A stretch of 11,519 bases of DNA from Deltaproteobacteria bacterium RIFOXYD12_FULL_50_9 (GCA_001799225.1 MGTA01000027.1:4150-15668), one strand, 5' to 3'; positions 1 through 6,875 are shown, numbered from the stretch's first letter. Numbers and translations: made by a program. Notes: generated by a model not told the origin, from the letters alone.

Positions 1-874
1 TCTCTGGACGCCGGGAACCAGACCAAGCGCTGCGGCTGCTCTGGCCGGTAGCAAGGCCATGGCTGCCTCCGGAGTGGCCGCTGAAGATATTGATTGCCTC
101 ATCTTCTGCTCCGTCTCCCGTGACATGATGGAGCCGGCAACCGCCTCGTTTGTCCACAATCTATTGGGTCTGCCGGAACGCTGTCTGGTTTTTGATCTGT
201 CGAACGCCTGCCTGGGTTTTTTAAACGGTATGGTGATGCTGGCCAACATGATCGAACTTGGCCAGATCAGAACAGGCCTGGTGGTGGCCGGCGAGACTGC
301 CGAAAACCTGCTGGAATCAACGATTATCGGCTTGCTTGCCGATCAAAAACTGACCAGAAAGAGTTTCAAACCCTCCTTTGCTTCTCTCACTATCGGCTCG
401 GCTGCTGTGGCTCTGGTCATGAGTAGTGAGGGCAGCGGTTCCAGTCATCGCCTGGTGGGCGGCATGCCGCGGGCCAACACCACCCATAGCAATCTCTGTC
501 AGGGCGGCCCACAGGCAGGGGCCGGGACCTTGATGGCCACTGATTCCGAGGAGTTGCTGCAGCGCGGGGTTGAGACCGCCTCGCTGGCCTGGCGGGATTT
601 CCTGGTTGAACTTGACTGGCAGTCGGAGAGTATTGCCAGGTTTTTCTGCCATCAGGTCGGCAGCGCCCACAGCAGGCTGCTCTTTAATACCCTTGGCCTT
701 GATCCGGAAAAGAATGTCGAAACTCTGGCAGTGCTCGGCAATGTCGGCTCGGTTTCGGCACCGATCACCCTGGCCATGGGGGTTGAGCAGCAGCTGCTGA
801 CCGCCGGCGACCGGGCTGCGGTGCTCGGCATCGGCAGCGGAATTAATTGTCTGATGCTTGGGATCCTCTGGTGA
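1..874 (+). CDS. oleA: OleA, thiolase-superfamily long-chain acyl-CoA condensing enzyme (5' end outside window)
   Basis: Partial gene; the first complete codon begins at base 2 and about 70 N-terminal residues are missing. OleA joins two fatty acyl-CoAs head to head into a beta-keto acid, the first step of cis-olefin synthesis. Counting from the Met at 59, the nucleophile is Cys51 in SNACLGF, with His198 in FCHQVG and Asn228 in LGNVGS, the thiolase/KAS III Cys-His-Asn set. Glu25 lies 26 residues before the Cys, the spacing of the OleA Glu117/Cys143 pair in Xanthomonas, which favours OleA over FabH. The C-terminus GIGSGINCLMLGI is also typical of OleA. The stop overlaps the oleB start, so the two genes are translationally coupled. 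The Met at 59 is internal and not the true start. Confidence 0.9.
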   Translation, partial: LWTPGTRPSAAAALAGSKAMAASGVAAEDIDCLIFCSVSRDMMEPATASFVHNLLGLPERCLVFDLSNACLGFLNGMVMLANMIELGQIRTGLVVAGETAENLLESTIIGLLADQKLTRKSFKPSFASLTIGSAAVALVMSSEGSGSSHRLVGGMPRANTTHSNLCQGGPQAGAGTLMATDSEELLQRGVETASLAWRDFLVELDWQSESIARFFCHQVGSAHSRLLFNTLGLDPEKNVETLAVLGNVGSVSAPITLAMGVEQQLLTAGDRAAVLGIGSGINCLMLGILW

Positions 875-1737
875 GCGATTACCCCTCTCCGTTTATTCCG
901 CACGCAATCGAACTGGACGGCCATCGTCTCTCATACATCGACGAGGGCAAGGGCAGAACCATTGTCATGCTGCACGGCAATCCGACCTGGTCTTTCATGT
1001 ACCGTCGAATGATCGCCAGGCTGGCGCCCGGTTACCGGGTGATTGCGCCCGATCACATGGGCTGCGGCCTCTCCGACAAACCGCAAGCCTATCCGTACGT
1101 TCTCGAAACCCATATCCAAAATCTCGAACGGCTGCTCGCCACTCTCAATATCCAAAAGCTGACACTCATGGTCCATGACTGGGGCGGCGCAATCGGTATG
1201 GGCTATGCTACCCGGCATCCGGAGCAGATTGAATCCCTGATTATTTTTAACACTGCTGCCTTCCGTTCCCGGAGAATGCCGTGGCGGATCCGGCTGTGTG
1301 GACTTCCCTTGCTCGGTCCGCTGCTGGTCCAAGGTCTAAATGGTTTTGCCAGGGCGGCGCTCAGCATGGCTGTGACCCGACCACTCTCTCCTGAGATCAA
1401 ACGCGGCTTGCTGGCGCCCTACGACTCATGGCAAAATCGGGTCGCAATTCTTCAGTTCGTCCGGGACATTCCCATGTCTTCCCGGCATCCCTCCTGGCAG
1501 ACCCTGGTTGATATCGAGGCAGGTCTTGCAGAACTGCGGGATAAACCGGTGTTGCTCGTCTGGGGCGGTAAGGATTTTTGTTTTAATCGTGGCTTTTATG
1601 ATCGGTGGCTGGAGATTTTTCCCAATGCCAAGGCTACCTATCTGGATGAGGTCGGGCACTATCTGCTGGAGGATGCCTTTGAGCAGGTGACCCCGCTGGT
1701 CGAGCAGTTCTTGCAAGATCATCCGGATAATCCGTAA
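871..1737 (+). CDS. oleB: OleB, alpha/beta-hydrolase beta-lactone decarboxylase (haloalkane dehalogenase-like)
   Basis: OleB removes CO2 from the cis-beta-lactone made by OleC, giving the long-chain cis-alkene. The 288-residue protein has the haloalkane dehalogenase layout: HGNPTW (residues 35-40, oxyanion/halide-site Asn37), nucleophile Asp103 in VHDWGG with Trp104, Asp235 in WGGKD, and base His263 in VGHYLLED. The start chosen is GTG at 871, which overlaps the oleA stop (GTGA) and has GGGAT about 6 bases upstream; the frame also opens at TTG 847, but that would overlap oleA by 28 bases without need. A non-OleB dehalogenase or epoxide hydrolase is the alternative, but direct coupling to oleA argues for OleB. 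No oleC or oleD follows in the window. A second diverged copy of the last 21 codons lies at 2497-2559. Confidence 0.87.
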   Translation: MSDYPSPFIPHAIELDGHRLSYIDEGKGRTIVMLHGNPTWSFMYRRMIARLAPGYRVIAPDHMGCGLSDKPQAYPYVLETHIQNLERLLATLNIQKLTLMVHDWGGAIGMGYATRHPEQIESLIIFNTAAFRSRRMPWRIRLCGLPLLGPLLVQGLNGFARAALSMAVTRPLSPEIKRGLLAPYDSWQNRVAILQFVRDIPMSSRHPSWQTLVDIEAGLAELRDKPVLLVWGGKDFCFNRGFYDRWLEIFPNAKATYLDEVGHYLLEDAFEQVTPLVEQFLQDHPDNP

Positions 1738-1822
1738 ATCATACCAGTCCCGGCCTTTGAACCTTTACTTCCAGCCTTGGCAAAGCAGGGCTAATAACTT
1801 TTCATTAAAACAGTGTCACAGA

Positions 1823-2170
1823 TCAGGCAAAACCCATGACGAGTTTCATGCCCTGTTGGACTTCGGCAAGCCTTTGCTCTGAGAGAGAGCCAATTTGTTC
1901 CTTAAGACTGCTCTTATCCACGGATTTAATCTGGGTGACATTTACCACGCATCTTTTAGGCATATTCGCTTCGCCCTTCTGCAAAACGACATTACCCGGA
2001 AGATCCCCGAACTTGAGCGTGGAGGTGATAGCAAGAACAATGACGGTATTAAGTTTACTGTCGTTTAAGGTATTATTTTGGACAACCAGCCCTGGACGAC
2101 GGCCCATAGGCTCCGAGCCCTTGCCTGGAGAGAAATCAACCCAATAGATAGACCCGTTGATAATTACCAT
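1823..2170 (-). CDS. mazF: MazF/PemK-family toxin, endoribonuclease
   Basis: A 115-residue protein of normal MazF length. The family cleaves mRNA at short single-stranded motifs and arrests growth when not bound by its antitoxin. Visible family features are the N-terminal strand IYWVDFSP, the loop GSEPMGRRPGLVVQN (catalytic-type Arg25 followed by Pro26), the second active-site strand VIVLAITST (Ser50/Thr51), and the C-terminal block CVVNVTQIKSVDK. Its ATG lies inside the last codons of the antitoxin gene, so the frames overlap by 7 bases (2164-2170), usual for toxin-antitoxin operons. The gene converges on oleB with about 85 bases between. I saw no strong terminator in that gap. Confidence 0.92.
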   Translation of the reverse strand: MVIINGSIYWVDFSPGKGSEPMGRRPGLVVQNNTLNDSKLNTVIVLAITSTLKFGDLPGNVVLQKGEANMPKRCVVNVTQIKSVDKSSLKEQIGSLSEQRLAEVQQGMKLVMGFA

Positions 2171-2418
2171 TCCTGGCCCTCGCTGCTGTCGGCTCCTTGC
2201 AAAAAACGTAATGTCTCAAGTTGTTCTTTTTGGATTGATTCATCCGCAAAGACTCGATCGTAGGCCTCCTTGAGTTCAATGGTTTTTTCTTCCTTGACCT
2301 TTTCTTCCAGGAGAGAAGAGATATATTTACTCCTCGATATTCTGTGTTTTTTACTCAAGACGTCGATTGTACTCACCAAGTTTGATGGCATACTTATTGC
2401 CACTTTAATGGTATTCAT
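2164..2418 (-). CDS. Ribbon-helix-helix antitoxin (MazE/ChpI-type) partner of MazF
   Basis: An 84-residue protein, first gene of the toxin-antitoxin operon. The N-terminal half fits the ribbon-helix-helix DNA-binding fold: strand KVAISMP (residues 5-11), helix NLVSTIDVLSKKHRI, turn, helix SRSKYISSLLEEKV. The C-terminal half is acidic and ends in GQEW, as expected for the extended toxin-wrapping tail. By family behaviour it should neutralise MazF and repress its own promoter as a dimer. A good Shine-Dalgarno, GGAGGA, lies 7 bases before the ATG. A sigma-70-like promoter with an inverted repeat in its spacer lies just upstream at 2451-2479. Confidence 0.88.
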   Translation of the reverse strand: MNTIKVAISMPSNLVSTIDVLSKKHRISRSKYISSLLEEKVKEEKTIELKEAYDRVFADESIQKEQLETLRFLQGADSSEGQEW

Positions 2419-2450
2419 AATTTATCCTCCATATTTGGTATTCTTTTCAC

Positions 2451-2479
2451 AGGATAATATATTGGAATATCACTGTCAA
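2451..2479 (-). promoter_or_regulatory. Promoter and candidate operator of the antitoxin-toxin operon
   Basis: Read on the minus strand, TTGACA (2479-2474) is followed by a 17-base spacer and TATCCT (2456-2451), a sigma-70-like pair 33 bases before the antitoxin ATG. The spacer holds the inverted repeat ATATT-GG-AATAT (2459-2470), a plausible ribbon-helix-helix operator. Autorepression is inferred from the family. Confidence 0.6.
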
Positions 2480-2496
2480 TCCCTGGAGGGGGCTTA

Positions 2497-2559
2497 GGCT
2501 TCGAACAGGTGGCTCCGCTGGTCGAGCAGTTTTTGCAGAAACATTCGGGCAAACTGTAA
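2497..2559 (+). pseudogene. Detached, diverged copy of the oleB 3' end
   Basis: These 63 bases translate in one frame to GFEQVAPLVEQFLQKHSGKL and stop. The end of intact oleB (1675-1737) reads AFEQVTPLVEQFLQDHPDNP and stop. By my hand alignment 49 of 63 bases agree, with no gaps, and many of the differences are in third codon positions, so this was once coding sequence. Weaker similarity may reach back to about 2471 with small indels (shared CTGGAGG at 2483-2489). There is no start codon or upstream gene body, so it is a remnant. Together with oleB it brackets the toxin-antitoxin pair. Confidence 0.75.
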
Positions 2560-2616
2560 TTGCCGCCCCCCTGCATTCGCCAAATTTTTTCATTGGATGT
2601 GTCCATGGTTATGCTG

Positions 2617-2645
2617 TTGACAGCATGGCCCTCGGAATGTATAAA
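2617..2645 (+). promoter_or_regulatory. Sigma-70 promoter of the Cys-Pro/TPR protein gene
   Basis: TTGACA (2617-2622), a 17-base spacer and TATAAA (2640-2645) make a near-consensus promoter. The transcript should start near 2652, leaving a leader of about 95 bases. The leader contains the inverted repeat GCACAA (2671-2676)/TTGTGC (2702-2707). Confidence 0.65.
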
Positions 2646-2747
2646 AATGGGGTTGAAATAAACAGATACAGCACAAGATATTTTGAGATCATAATCGCGG
2701 GTTGTGCAAATAGTAAGTGGAAAAGCCAAAACATCAGGGGGGATGAA

Positions 2748-4409
2748 ATGAGATTGTTACTTCATATGGCACTGTCGTTGATTCTGTTGTTTGCAGCTTC
2801 ATTGTCCTTTGCCGATGAGAATAGCAAAGTTGTTGATGTTGAGCAGGTTTCTGTGGTAGCTGAACAGACCCCGGTGGTAACTGAACCGGACCCGGTGGTT
2901 GCTGTGGCCCCATGCAAAGAGTGTCCGCCCTGCGAAGAACCGAAACCTTGCCCACCGTGCAAAGAGTGCCCGGCATGTCAAGAGTGTCTACCGTGTAAAG
3001 AGTGTCCGCCCAGCGAAGCGCCGAAACCCTGTCCGCCATGCGAAGAGCTGAAACCTTGCCCGCCATGCGAAGAGCTGAAACCTTGCCCGCCCTGCGAAGA
3101 GCTGAAACCTTGCCCGCCCTGCGAAGAGCTGAAACCTTGCCCGCCCTGCGAAAAGTGCATACCTCCAATTGTCCTGGAATCGACTTCGATACTCCTCTCC
3201 GAAGGCAAGGCCGAGTCATCGGCAAAGCATTTGCAGTATTTAAAGAGCACCGTTGAGACGATAATAGCGGAAAAACAAGATGATGAACATCTGATGGCCG
3301 GGATCTTGAGCGATATCGACGATTATTTGCTGGTGTACCGCGATGTGCCCGGCGCCGAAGAGGCTCTGGCCTTGAAGGCGGTGCTGTACGGCAGGGATAA
3401 GAACTTCATAGGGCAGATGATCTGTCTGTCTAAACTGATATATAGCTATCCGAAATCATCTTTTAGAGACAAGGCCGCAATCGGGTTGCGCGGCCTGGCA
3501 ATGGGCAAGTTGAAGAAGGAGATGGCCGACAAGCTCGTGATGATTGAGGGGCCGAAATCCGGAACTTGGGGGGACAGGTATTTTGAGGTGATATCATACT
3601 GGAATGCCTTTTCGGTAAAAGAGATAAATCCCTTCCGTCTGGTCGAGATTGACGAATTCCTTATGCGTTACCCCAATCATGACAAGGCTGACGATATAAT
3701 TATGATGAAAGCCGGAATTTTCATTAAAGATGATAAAATCGAATCCGCAGCCTATAACCTTGCAAGGCTTGCCGAGCTTTACCCGGCCAGCGAGTTGCGG
3801 GCGCAGGCGCTGTTCAAGCTTGCCAATATTTATGAAAACGATTTGAAGGTGGCCGAGAAGGCGGTAAAGGCTTATGATGCCATCTGCAAGGAGCACCCGG
3901 ACAGCCCTGAGGTGCTGAAATCGTATCAGAATGCCGCGCTGCTCTACGATAAGAAGTTGAAGGATTCTGACAAGGCTGTGGCGTCGCTTGAGATGATTGT
4001 CACGAAATACCCGGCAGACAACGCAGCGAAAGATGCTTTAAAGTACATGGCCGATATCTACAGCGCCAAGGACAAGTATGATGATGTGATCAAGTCATAC
4101 CAGAGGCTTGCTGACCTGTTTAAGGGTGACGATGCCGTGGCCGCACTGGTCAAGGCAGCTGACATCGCCAAGAAAAGTAAGAATGACCCGGTATTACAGA
4201 TCGAGATACAGGAACGTATCCGTCGGGAGTACCCGGTCACCGAGGCGGCTGTTGAGGCGTTGTTTGATATTGCCGACACTTACGAAAAGACGATTAAAGA
4301 CAGTGCCAAGGCCATCGAGACCTTCAAAATTATCATAAACGAGTATCCGGGGCATAAGCTTGCCAATGATGCTCAAAAGAGAAAGGACAAGCTCACGGGC
4401 GTCAAATAA
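2748..4409 (+). CDS. Secreted periplasmic protein with Cys-Pro-rich repeat stalk and TPR domain
   Basis: The start is ATG 2748: AGGGGGG lies 5 bases upstream and a signal peptide follows at once (MRLLLHM, hydrophobic core, cleavage probably after SLSFA near residue 22). The open frame continues back to 2625, but that stretch holds the promoter. Product of 553 residues. Residues 23-55 are Val/Glu/Pro-rich. Residues 56-140 hold 21 cysteines in CPPC and CKEC patterns, including four tandem CEELKPCPP units. From about 165 to the end are helical repeats of the TPR/YbgF/BamD type, with recurring YP..S or YP-type turns and A..L..LA.IY spacing. No CxxCH, so not a cytochrome c, and no lipobox Cys. A role as a periplasmic scaffold, perhaps disulfide-linked or metal-binding, is inference; I do not recognise a named family. 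Confidence 0.85.
   Translation: MRLLLHMALSLILLFAASLSFADENSKVVDVEQVSVVAEQTPVVTEPDPVVAVAPCKECPPCEEPKPCPPCKECPACQECLPCKECPPSEAPKPCPPCEELKPCPPCEELKPCPPCEELKPCPPCEELKPCPPCEKCIPPIVLESTSILLSEGKAESSAKHLQYLKSTVETIIAEKQDDEHLMAGILSDIDDYLLVYRDVPGAEEALALKAVLYGRDKNFIGQMICLSKLIYSYPKSSFRDKAAIGLRGLAMGKLKKEMADKLVMIEGPKSGTWGDRYFEVISYWNAFSVKEINPFRLVEIDEFLMRYPNHDKADDIIMMKAGIFIKDDKIESAAYNLARLAELYPASELRAQALFKLANIYENDLKVAEKAVKAYDAICKEHPDSPEVLKSYQNAALLYDKKLKDSDKAVASLEMIVTKYPADNAAKDALKYMADIYSAKDKYDDVIKSYQRLADLFKGDDAVAALVKAADIAKKSKNDPVLQIEIQERIRREYPVTEAAVEALFDIADTYEKTIKDSAKAIETFKIIINEYPGHKLANDAQKRKDKLTGVK
3039..3146 (+). repeat. Four tandem 27-bp coding repeats (CEELKPCPP)
   Basis: In-frame units begin at 3039, 3066, 3093 and 3120. 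They encode the same nine residues and are nearly identical in DNA; the first ends in CCA and the others in CCC. A degenerate unit, SEAPKPCPP, precedes them and CEKC follows. Near-identity suggests recent expansion or homogenisation by slippage or unequal crossover. The length probably varies between strains. Confidence 0.9.
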
Positions 4410-4418
4410 AGCCGATTA

Positions 4419-6503
4419 TTATTTTACATTAGATATTATGCTGGATTGCTCAAACATTGTGCCGTCAAACAGCTCTCCGGACACGGTTATTGTTGAAATT
4501 ATCCCCGGAGTAAGGAGAGCAAACAACTCCTGCTTGTTGAACTTCACCATCAGATCCGGCACCTTGTTGCGATTGTAATCACTTATCTCTACCGATCCTG
4601 AGTGGGCCAGTGGTGATTCGATCTCTGTTCCGTTGACCCGATTCAAGACTATTGTACTGCTGTTGATCTCTTCAATTGAGAAGCCTGTCGGTAACTCGAT
4701 AGATACTGAGATCCAACGTCCCTGGCCCTTTGCATCCATCTTCGCGTCAGAAATGATGCCCATCTGTGAAGTCACGCTGCTTATCTCAATATTGACACCG
4801 GCCGTGCTTTGCAGGCCGGCGAAGTCGGTTACGAGAACCTGAAATGTCAGAATGGTTGATTCCCCGCTGCCGGTGAAAGGTGCGACAAAGGTCGGCTGGT
4901 AGGCAGACGGGTCAGACAGGGTTGCCGGCAGACCGCTGGTCTGCGTCCAACGTACTTGGGCAATGCCGTCCTCGTTGTCCTGCGAACCGGTAGCATCAAG
5001 CGTCACAGTCTGTCCGGATAGAACATTTTGATTAACTCCGGCATTGGCAACTGGTGGATTGTTGATCGAGGTGACATTGACAATGACAGTGTCCTGACTG
5101 CGCAGGCCAGTGGCGTCAGTCACGGTCAATCTGAAGGAAAATGCCTGGCCGTTTATGGGGGTTTCCGGAGCAATAAAGGTCGGCTGTGCAAGGGAAGAAT
5201 CACTCAATATGACCGGAGATCCCTCGGTCTGCTCCCAGAAATAGGTAGCGATACCATCATCGGTATCAAGGGACAAGCCGGCGTCAAGCATTACCGTGTC
5301 TCCCTCGGTAACGGTCTGATCAGCACCGGCATCGGCAACTGGCGGATCATCGACCCAGGTGATGTTGACAATGGCAGAATCGGTGGCAATCAGGCCTTCT
5401 TGATCCTTGACGGTGAGCAGGAAGGTGAGGGAGGCACTCCCGGACTGGAGATCAAGCGATTCAAAAGATGGTTGAATGGCGTTCGGGTCAGAGAGCAGCA
5501 CAGTCGGTCCATCGATCTGGGTCCACTCGTAGGAGGCGATAGCGCTGTCCGGATCAAAGGAGTTTACGCCGTTCAACTGGACCGTCTCGCCTTCAAACAC
5601 TGTTTGATCCGGGCCGGCATCCGCCACCGGCAGGTGGTTCACTGCTTGCATGGTGATGTTGACCATGGCGATATTGGAATCCAGCTGGCCATCGTTTACC
5701 TTGAAACCAAAGGTGTCTACTCCGTTGACATTGGCTGTGGGGATGTACTGGAATTCGCCGCTGGTCGAATTGATTTCGACTGTACCAAGAGCAGGGCTGG
5801 TGGTGAGGATGAATCGTAAGCTGCTGTTTTCCGGGTCTGCAGCACTCAGCCGGCCCGTAAGAGGTGCGTCGGCCATTGTCGAAAAGCTCATATCCCGGGC
5901 AGAGGGCGCATCGTTTACATCGTTGACAACAATGTTTACAGATGCGCTGGCCGTCAGCAAGCCATCCGAAATATCATAAGTGAAACTGTCAGCGCCAAAG
6001 TAATCTGGTGCCGGAGTATAACTGATTGAATTACCTATAATTGTTGTTGCGCCGTGGTCGGCACTGCTTACCGCGATAACTTGCAGCGCATCACCATCAC
6101 CATCAATGTCATTGGCCAGGACAGCTATAACGATCGGAGTGTTTTCGTTGGTGATTGTGTTGTCGGCAGTGGCCACAGGGCGATTGTTGGCTGGTGGCGG
6201 CACATAGGTGTAATTGATCGGGATTGACTGGGCCGATTCCTGGCCATTCGTATCAATAGCCGTCATCGTCACCCTGTTCTGTTCGACTGTGAGATTGATC
6301 GGACAGGAGAGAGTCCTGGCCACGGGGTCAGTCGTCTCACAGATAAAGACGTTGTTGTTGTACACCCTGAAACCAGCTATCCCTGTAATATCAGAGTCAT
6401 AACTCCAATCGATCGAAACTGTTTTTTGTTCGAGCGCTATGGCTGAAACTGCAACAACAGATGTACAAACCAGAAGGAAAAAAAGGATACGAATTGCTTT
6501 CAT
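4419..6503 (-). CDS. Secreted multidomain Ig-fold protein (FN3-like, two cadherin-like, three PKD repeats), riboswitch-controlled
   Basis: A 694-residue exported protein. Residues 1-24 form a signal peptide with an Ala-x-Ala-type site (AIA before LEQ). Residues 27-100 look FN3-like with two cysteines (55, 67). Residues 108-195 are a cadherin-like/VCBS-type repeat with the calcium-type block NDIDGDGD (131-138), and 198-287 are a second, degenerate one. Three PKD-like repeats follow at about 291-384, 387-478 and 483-577, each opening PVA(D/N)AG. The C-terminal 115 residues form a separate beta domain containing the block DYNRNKVPDL. No sorting motif, catalytic motif or transmembrane anchor is seen. 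An adhesin or extracellular-matrix role is inferred from the domains and from control by a cyclic-dinucleotide riboswitch. Shine-Dalgarno GGAGG lies 7 bases before the ATG. It converges on the TPR gene with a 9-base gap. Confidence 0.88.
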   Translation of the reverse strand: MKAIRILFFLLVCTSVVAVSAIALEQKTVSIDWSYDSDITGIAGFRVYNNNVFICETTDPVARTLSCPINLTVEQNRVTMTAIDTNGQESAQSIPINYTYVPPPANNRPVATADNTITNENTPIVIAVLANDIDGDGDALQVIAVSSADHGATTIIGNSISYTPAPDYFGADSFTYDISDGLLTASASVNIVVNDVNDAPSARDMSFSTMADAPLTGRLSAADPENSSLRFILTTSPALGTVEINSTSGEFQYIPTANVNGVDTFGFKVNDGQLDSNIAMVNITMQAVNHLPVADAGPDQTVFEGETVQLNGVNSFDPDSAIASYEWTQIDGPTVLLSDPNAIQPSFESLDLQSGSASLTFLLTVKDQEGLIATDSAIVNITWVDDPPVADAGADQTVTEGDTVMLDAGLSLDTDDGIATYFWEQTEGSPVILSDSSLAQPTFIAPETPINGQAFSFRLTVTDATGLRSQDTVIVNVTSINNPPVANAGVNQNVLSGQTVTLDATGSQDNEDGIAQVRWTQTSGLPATLSDPSAYQPTFVAPFTGSGESTILTFQVLVTDFAGLQSTAGVNIEISSVTSQMGIISDAKMDAKGQGRWISVSIELPTGFSIEEINSSTIVLNRVNGTEIESPLAHSGSVEISDYNRNKVPDLMVKFNKQELFALLTPGIISTITVSGELFDGTMFEQSSIISNVK

Positions 6504-6510
6504 GACACGA

Positions 6511-6554
6511 CCTCCTACGGCTGGTCAACCTTGCAGGTCAACCAGCCGCGGAGG
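6511..6554 (-). promoter_or_regulatory. Shine-Dalgarno-sequestering hairpin (riboswitch expression platform)
   Basis: In the minus-strand RNA, CCUCC (6554-6550) pairs with GGAGG (6515-6511), the Shine-Dalgarno of the downstream gene. Inside, CGGCUGGU pairs with ACCAGCCG over 8 bases, then a UG/UG internal loop and ACCU/AGGU around a GCA loop. No U-run follows, so it should block translation rather than terminate transcription. Confidence 0.75.
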
Positions 6555-6563
6555 TGGTGATCT

Positions 6564-6651
6564 GCTTGGGAACCCCGCTGCCATATCACTTTCATGACTT
6601 AGGTCGGAGGCTTTGCGTCCCGTCCTTTCGAACGGTTTGCCTTTTTCAAGC
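6564..6651 (-). ncRNA. Cyclic di-GMP-I (GEMM-I) riboswitch aptamer
   Basis: The minus-strand RNA has the full GEMM-I set in order. P1 is GCUUG (6651-6647) with CAAGC (6568-6564). The conserved GGCAAAC starts at 6641. The first arm CCGUUC-GAAA-GGACGG has a GNRA loop. GGGACGCAAAGC follows. The second arm opens with CCUCCG (6610-6605) and closes with CGGGG. It carries the classic 11-nt tetraloop receptor, CCUAAG (6603-6598) and UAUGG (6585-6581). The class binds c-di-GMP; some Geobacter variants with A in place of the first G of GGCAAAC prefer 3',3'-cGAMP. Here that base is G by my alignment, favouring c-di-GMP. The A-rich stretch between P1 and GGCAAAC makes the P1 register less certain. Confidence 0.93.
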
Positions 6652-6712
6652 GTCTCTCATGTCTGTCCGGCGCATTAATGGCCGGTAAAAGAGAGTAACT
6701 GATATTTGTTAA

Positions 6713-6728
6713 TGCATTTAACGGGCCA
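6713..6728 (-). promoter_or_regulatory. Candidate sigma-54 (RpoN) promoter for the riboswitch transcript
   Basis: Read on the minus strand, TGGCCCG-N4-ATGCA matches the sigma-54 consensus TGGCACG-N4-TTGC(A/T) at 10 of 12 fixed positions, with the essential GG and GC ten bases apart. Start would be near 6702, about 50 bases before the aptamer. Activation would need an enhancer-binding protein, whose site is not identified. Confidence 0.5.
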
Positions 6729-6787
6729 ACCCCGACAGGGGGAAGCCTGATGGACTATTTGGATAGCAGAGGTGAATCATAACTCCG

Positions 6788-6841
6788 GCAGGGGTAATCT
6801 GAAGGGCCTCAGTCCCCTCAGTCCCGAAAATACTCCCCTGC
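6788..6841. repeat. Inverted repeat GCAGGGG/CCCCTGC enclosing a tandem 9-mer
   Basis: GCAGGGG (6788-6794) and CCCCTGC (6835-6841) are perfect complements around 40 bases. That interior holds CTCAGTCCC twice in tandem (6808-6816, 6817-6825). No T-run follows on either strand, so it is not an intrinsic terminator. It lies about 60-130 bases upstream of the candidate sigma-54 element, where an activator could bind. The rest of 6650-6875 shows only short GC-rich hairpins and no ORF I can support. Confidence 0.5.
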
Positions 6842-6875
6842 AAGCGTCTACAGCGTATGCATGATTGAATATATT

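Noticed and set aside
2671..2707. Inverted repeat GCACAA/TTGTGC in the leader of the TPR gene as a riboswitch
   Set aside because: Six base pairs around a 25-base AT-rich loop with no known conserved core. Noted with the promoter only.
2625..2747. N-terminal extension of the TPR protein by 41 codons
   Set aside because: It would start inside the promoter spacer and place residues ahead of a perfect signal peptide. ATG 2748 has a strong Shine-Dalgarno.
2734..3225. Long open frames on the minus strand across the Cys-Pro repeats
   Set aside because: A 27-bp repeat keeps every frame open once a unit lacks stops. The plus frame has the promoter, Shine-Dalgarno and signal peptide; the minus frames are its mirror.
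5028..5819. 263-codon plus-strand frame inside the PKD gene, with repeated GIGNW..ID.GD.DN motifs
   Set aside because: The periodicity is the antisense reading of the PKD repeats. It has no start signals, and the minus-strand protein has full domain support.
6641..6646. cGAMP-type (GEMM-Ib) riboswitch because of the A before GGCAAAC
   Set aside because: The specificity base matches the first G of GGCAAAC, the one before the G that pairs with the C of GCAAAG, not the preceding A. By this alignment it is the c-di-GMP form.
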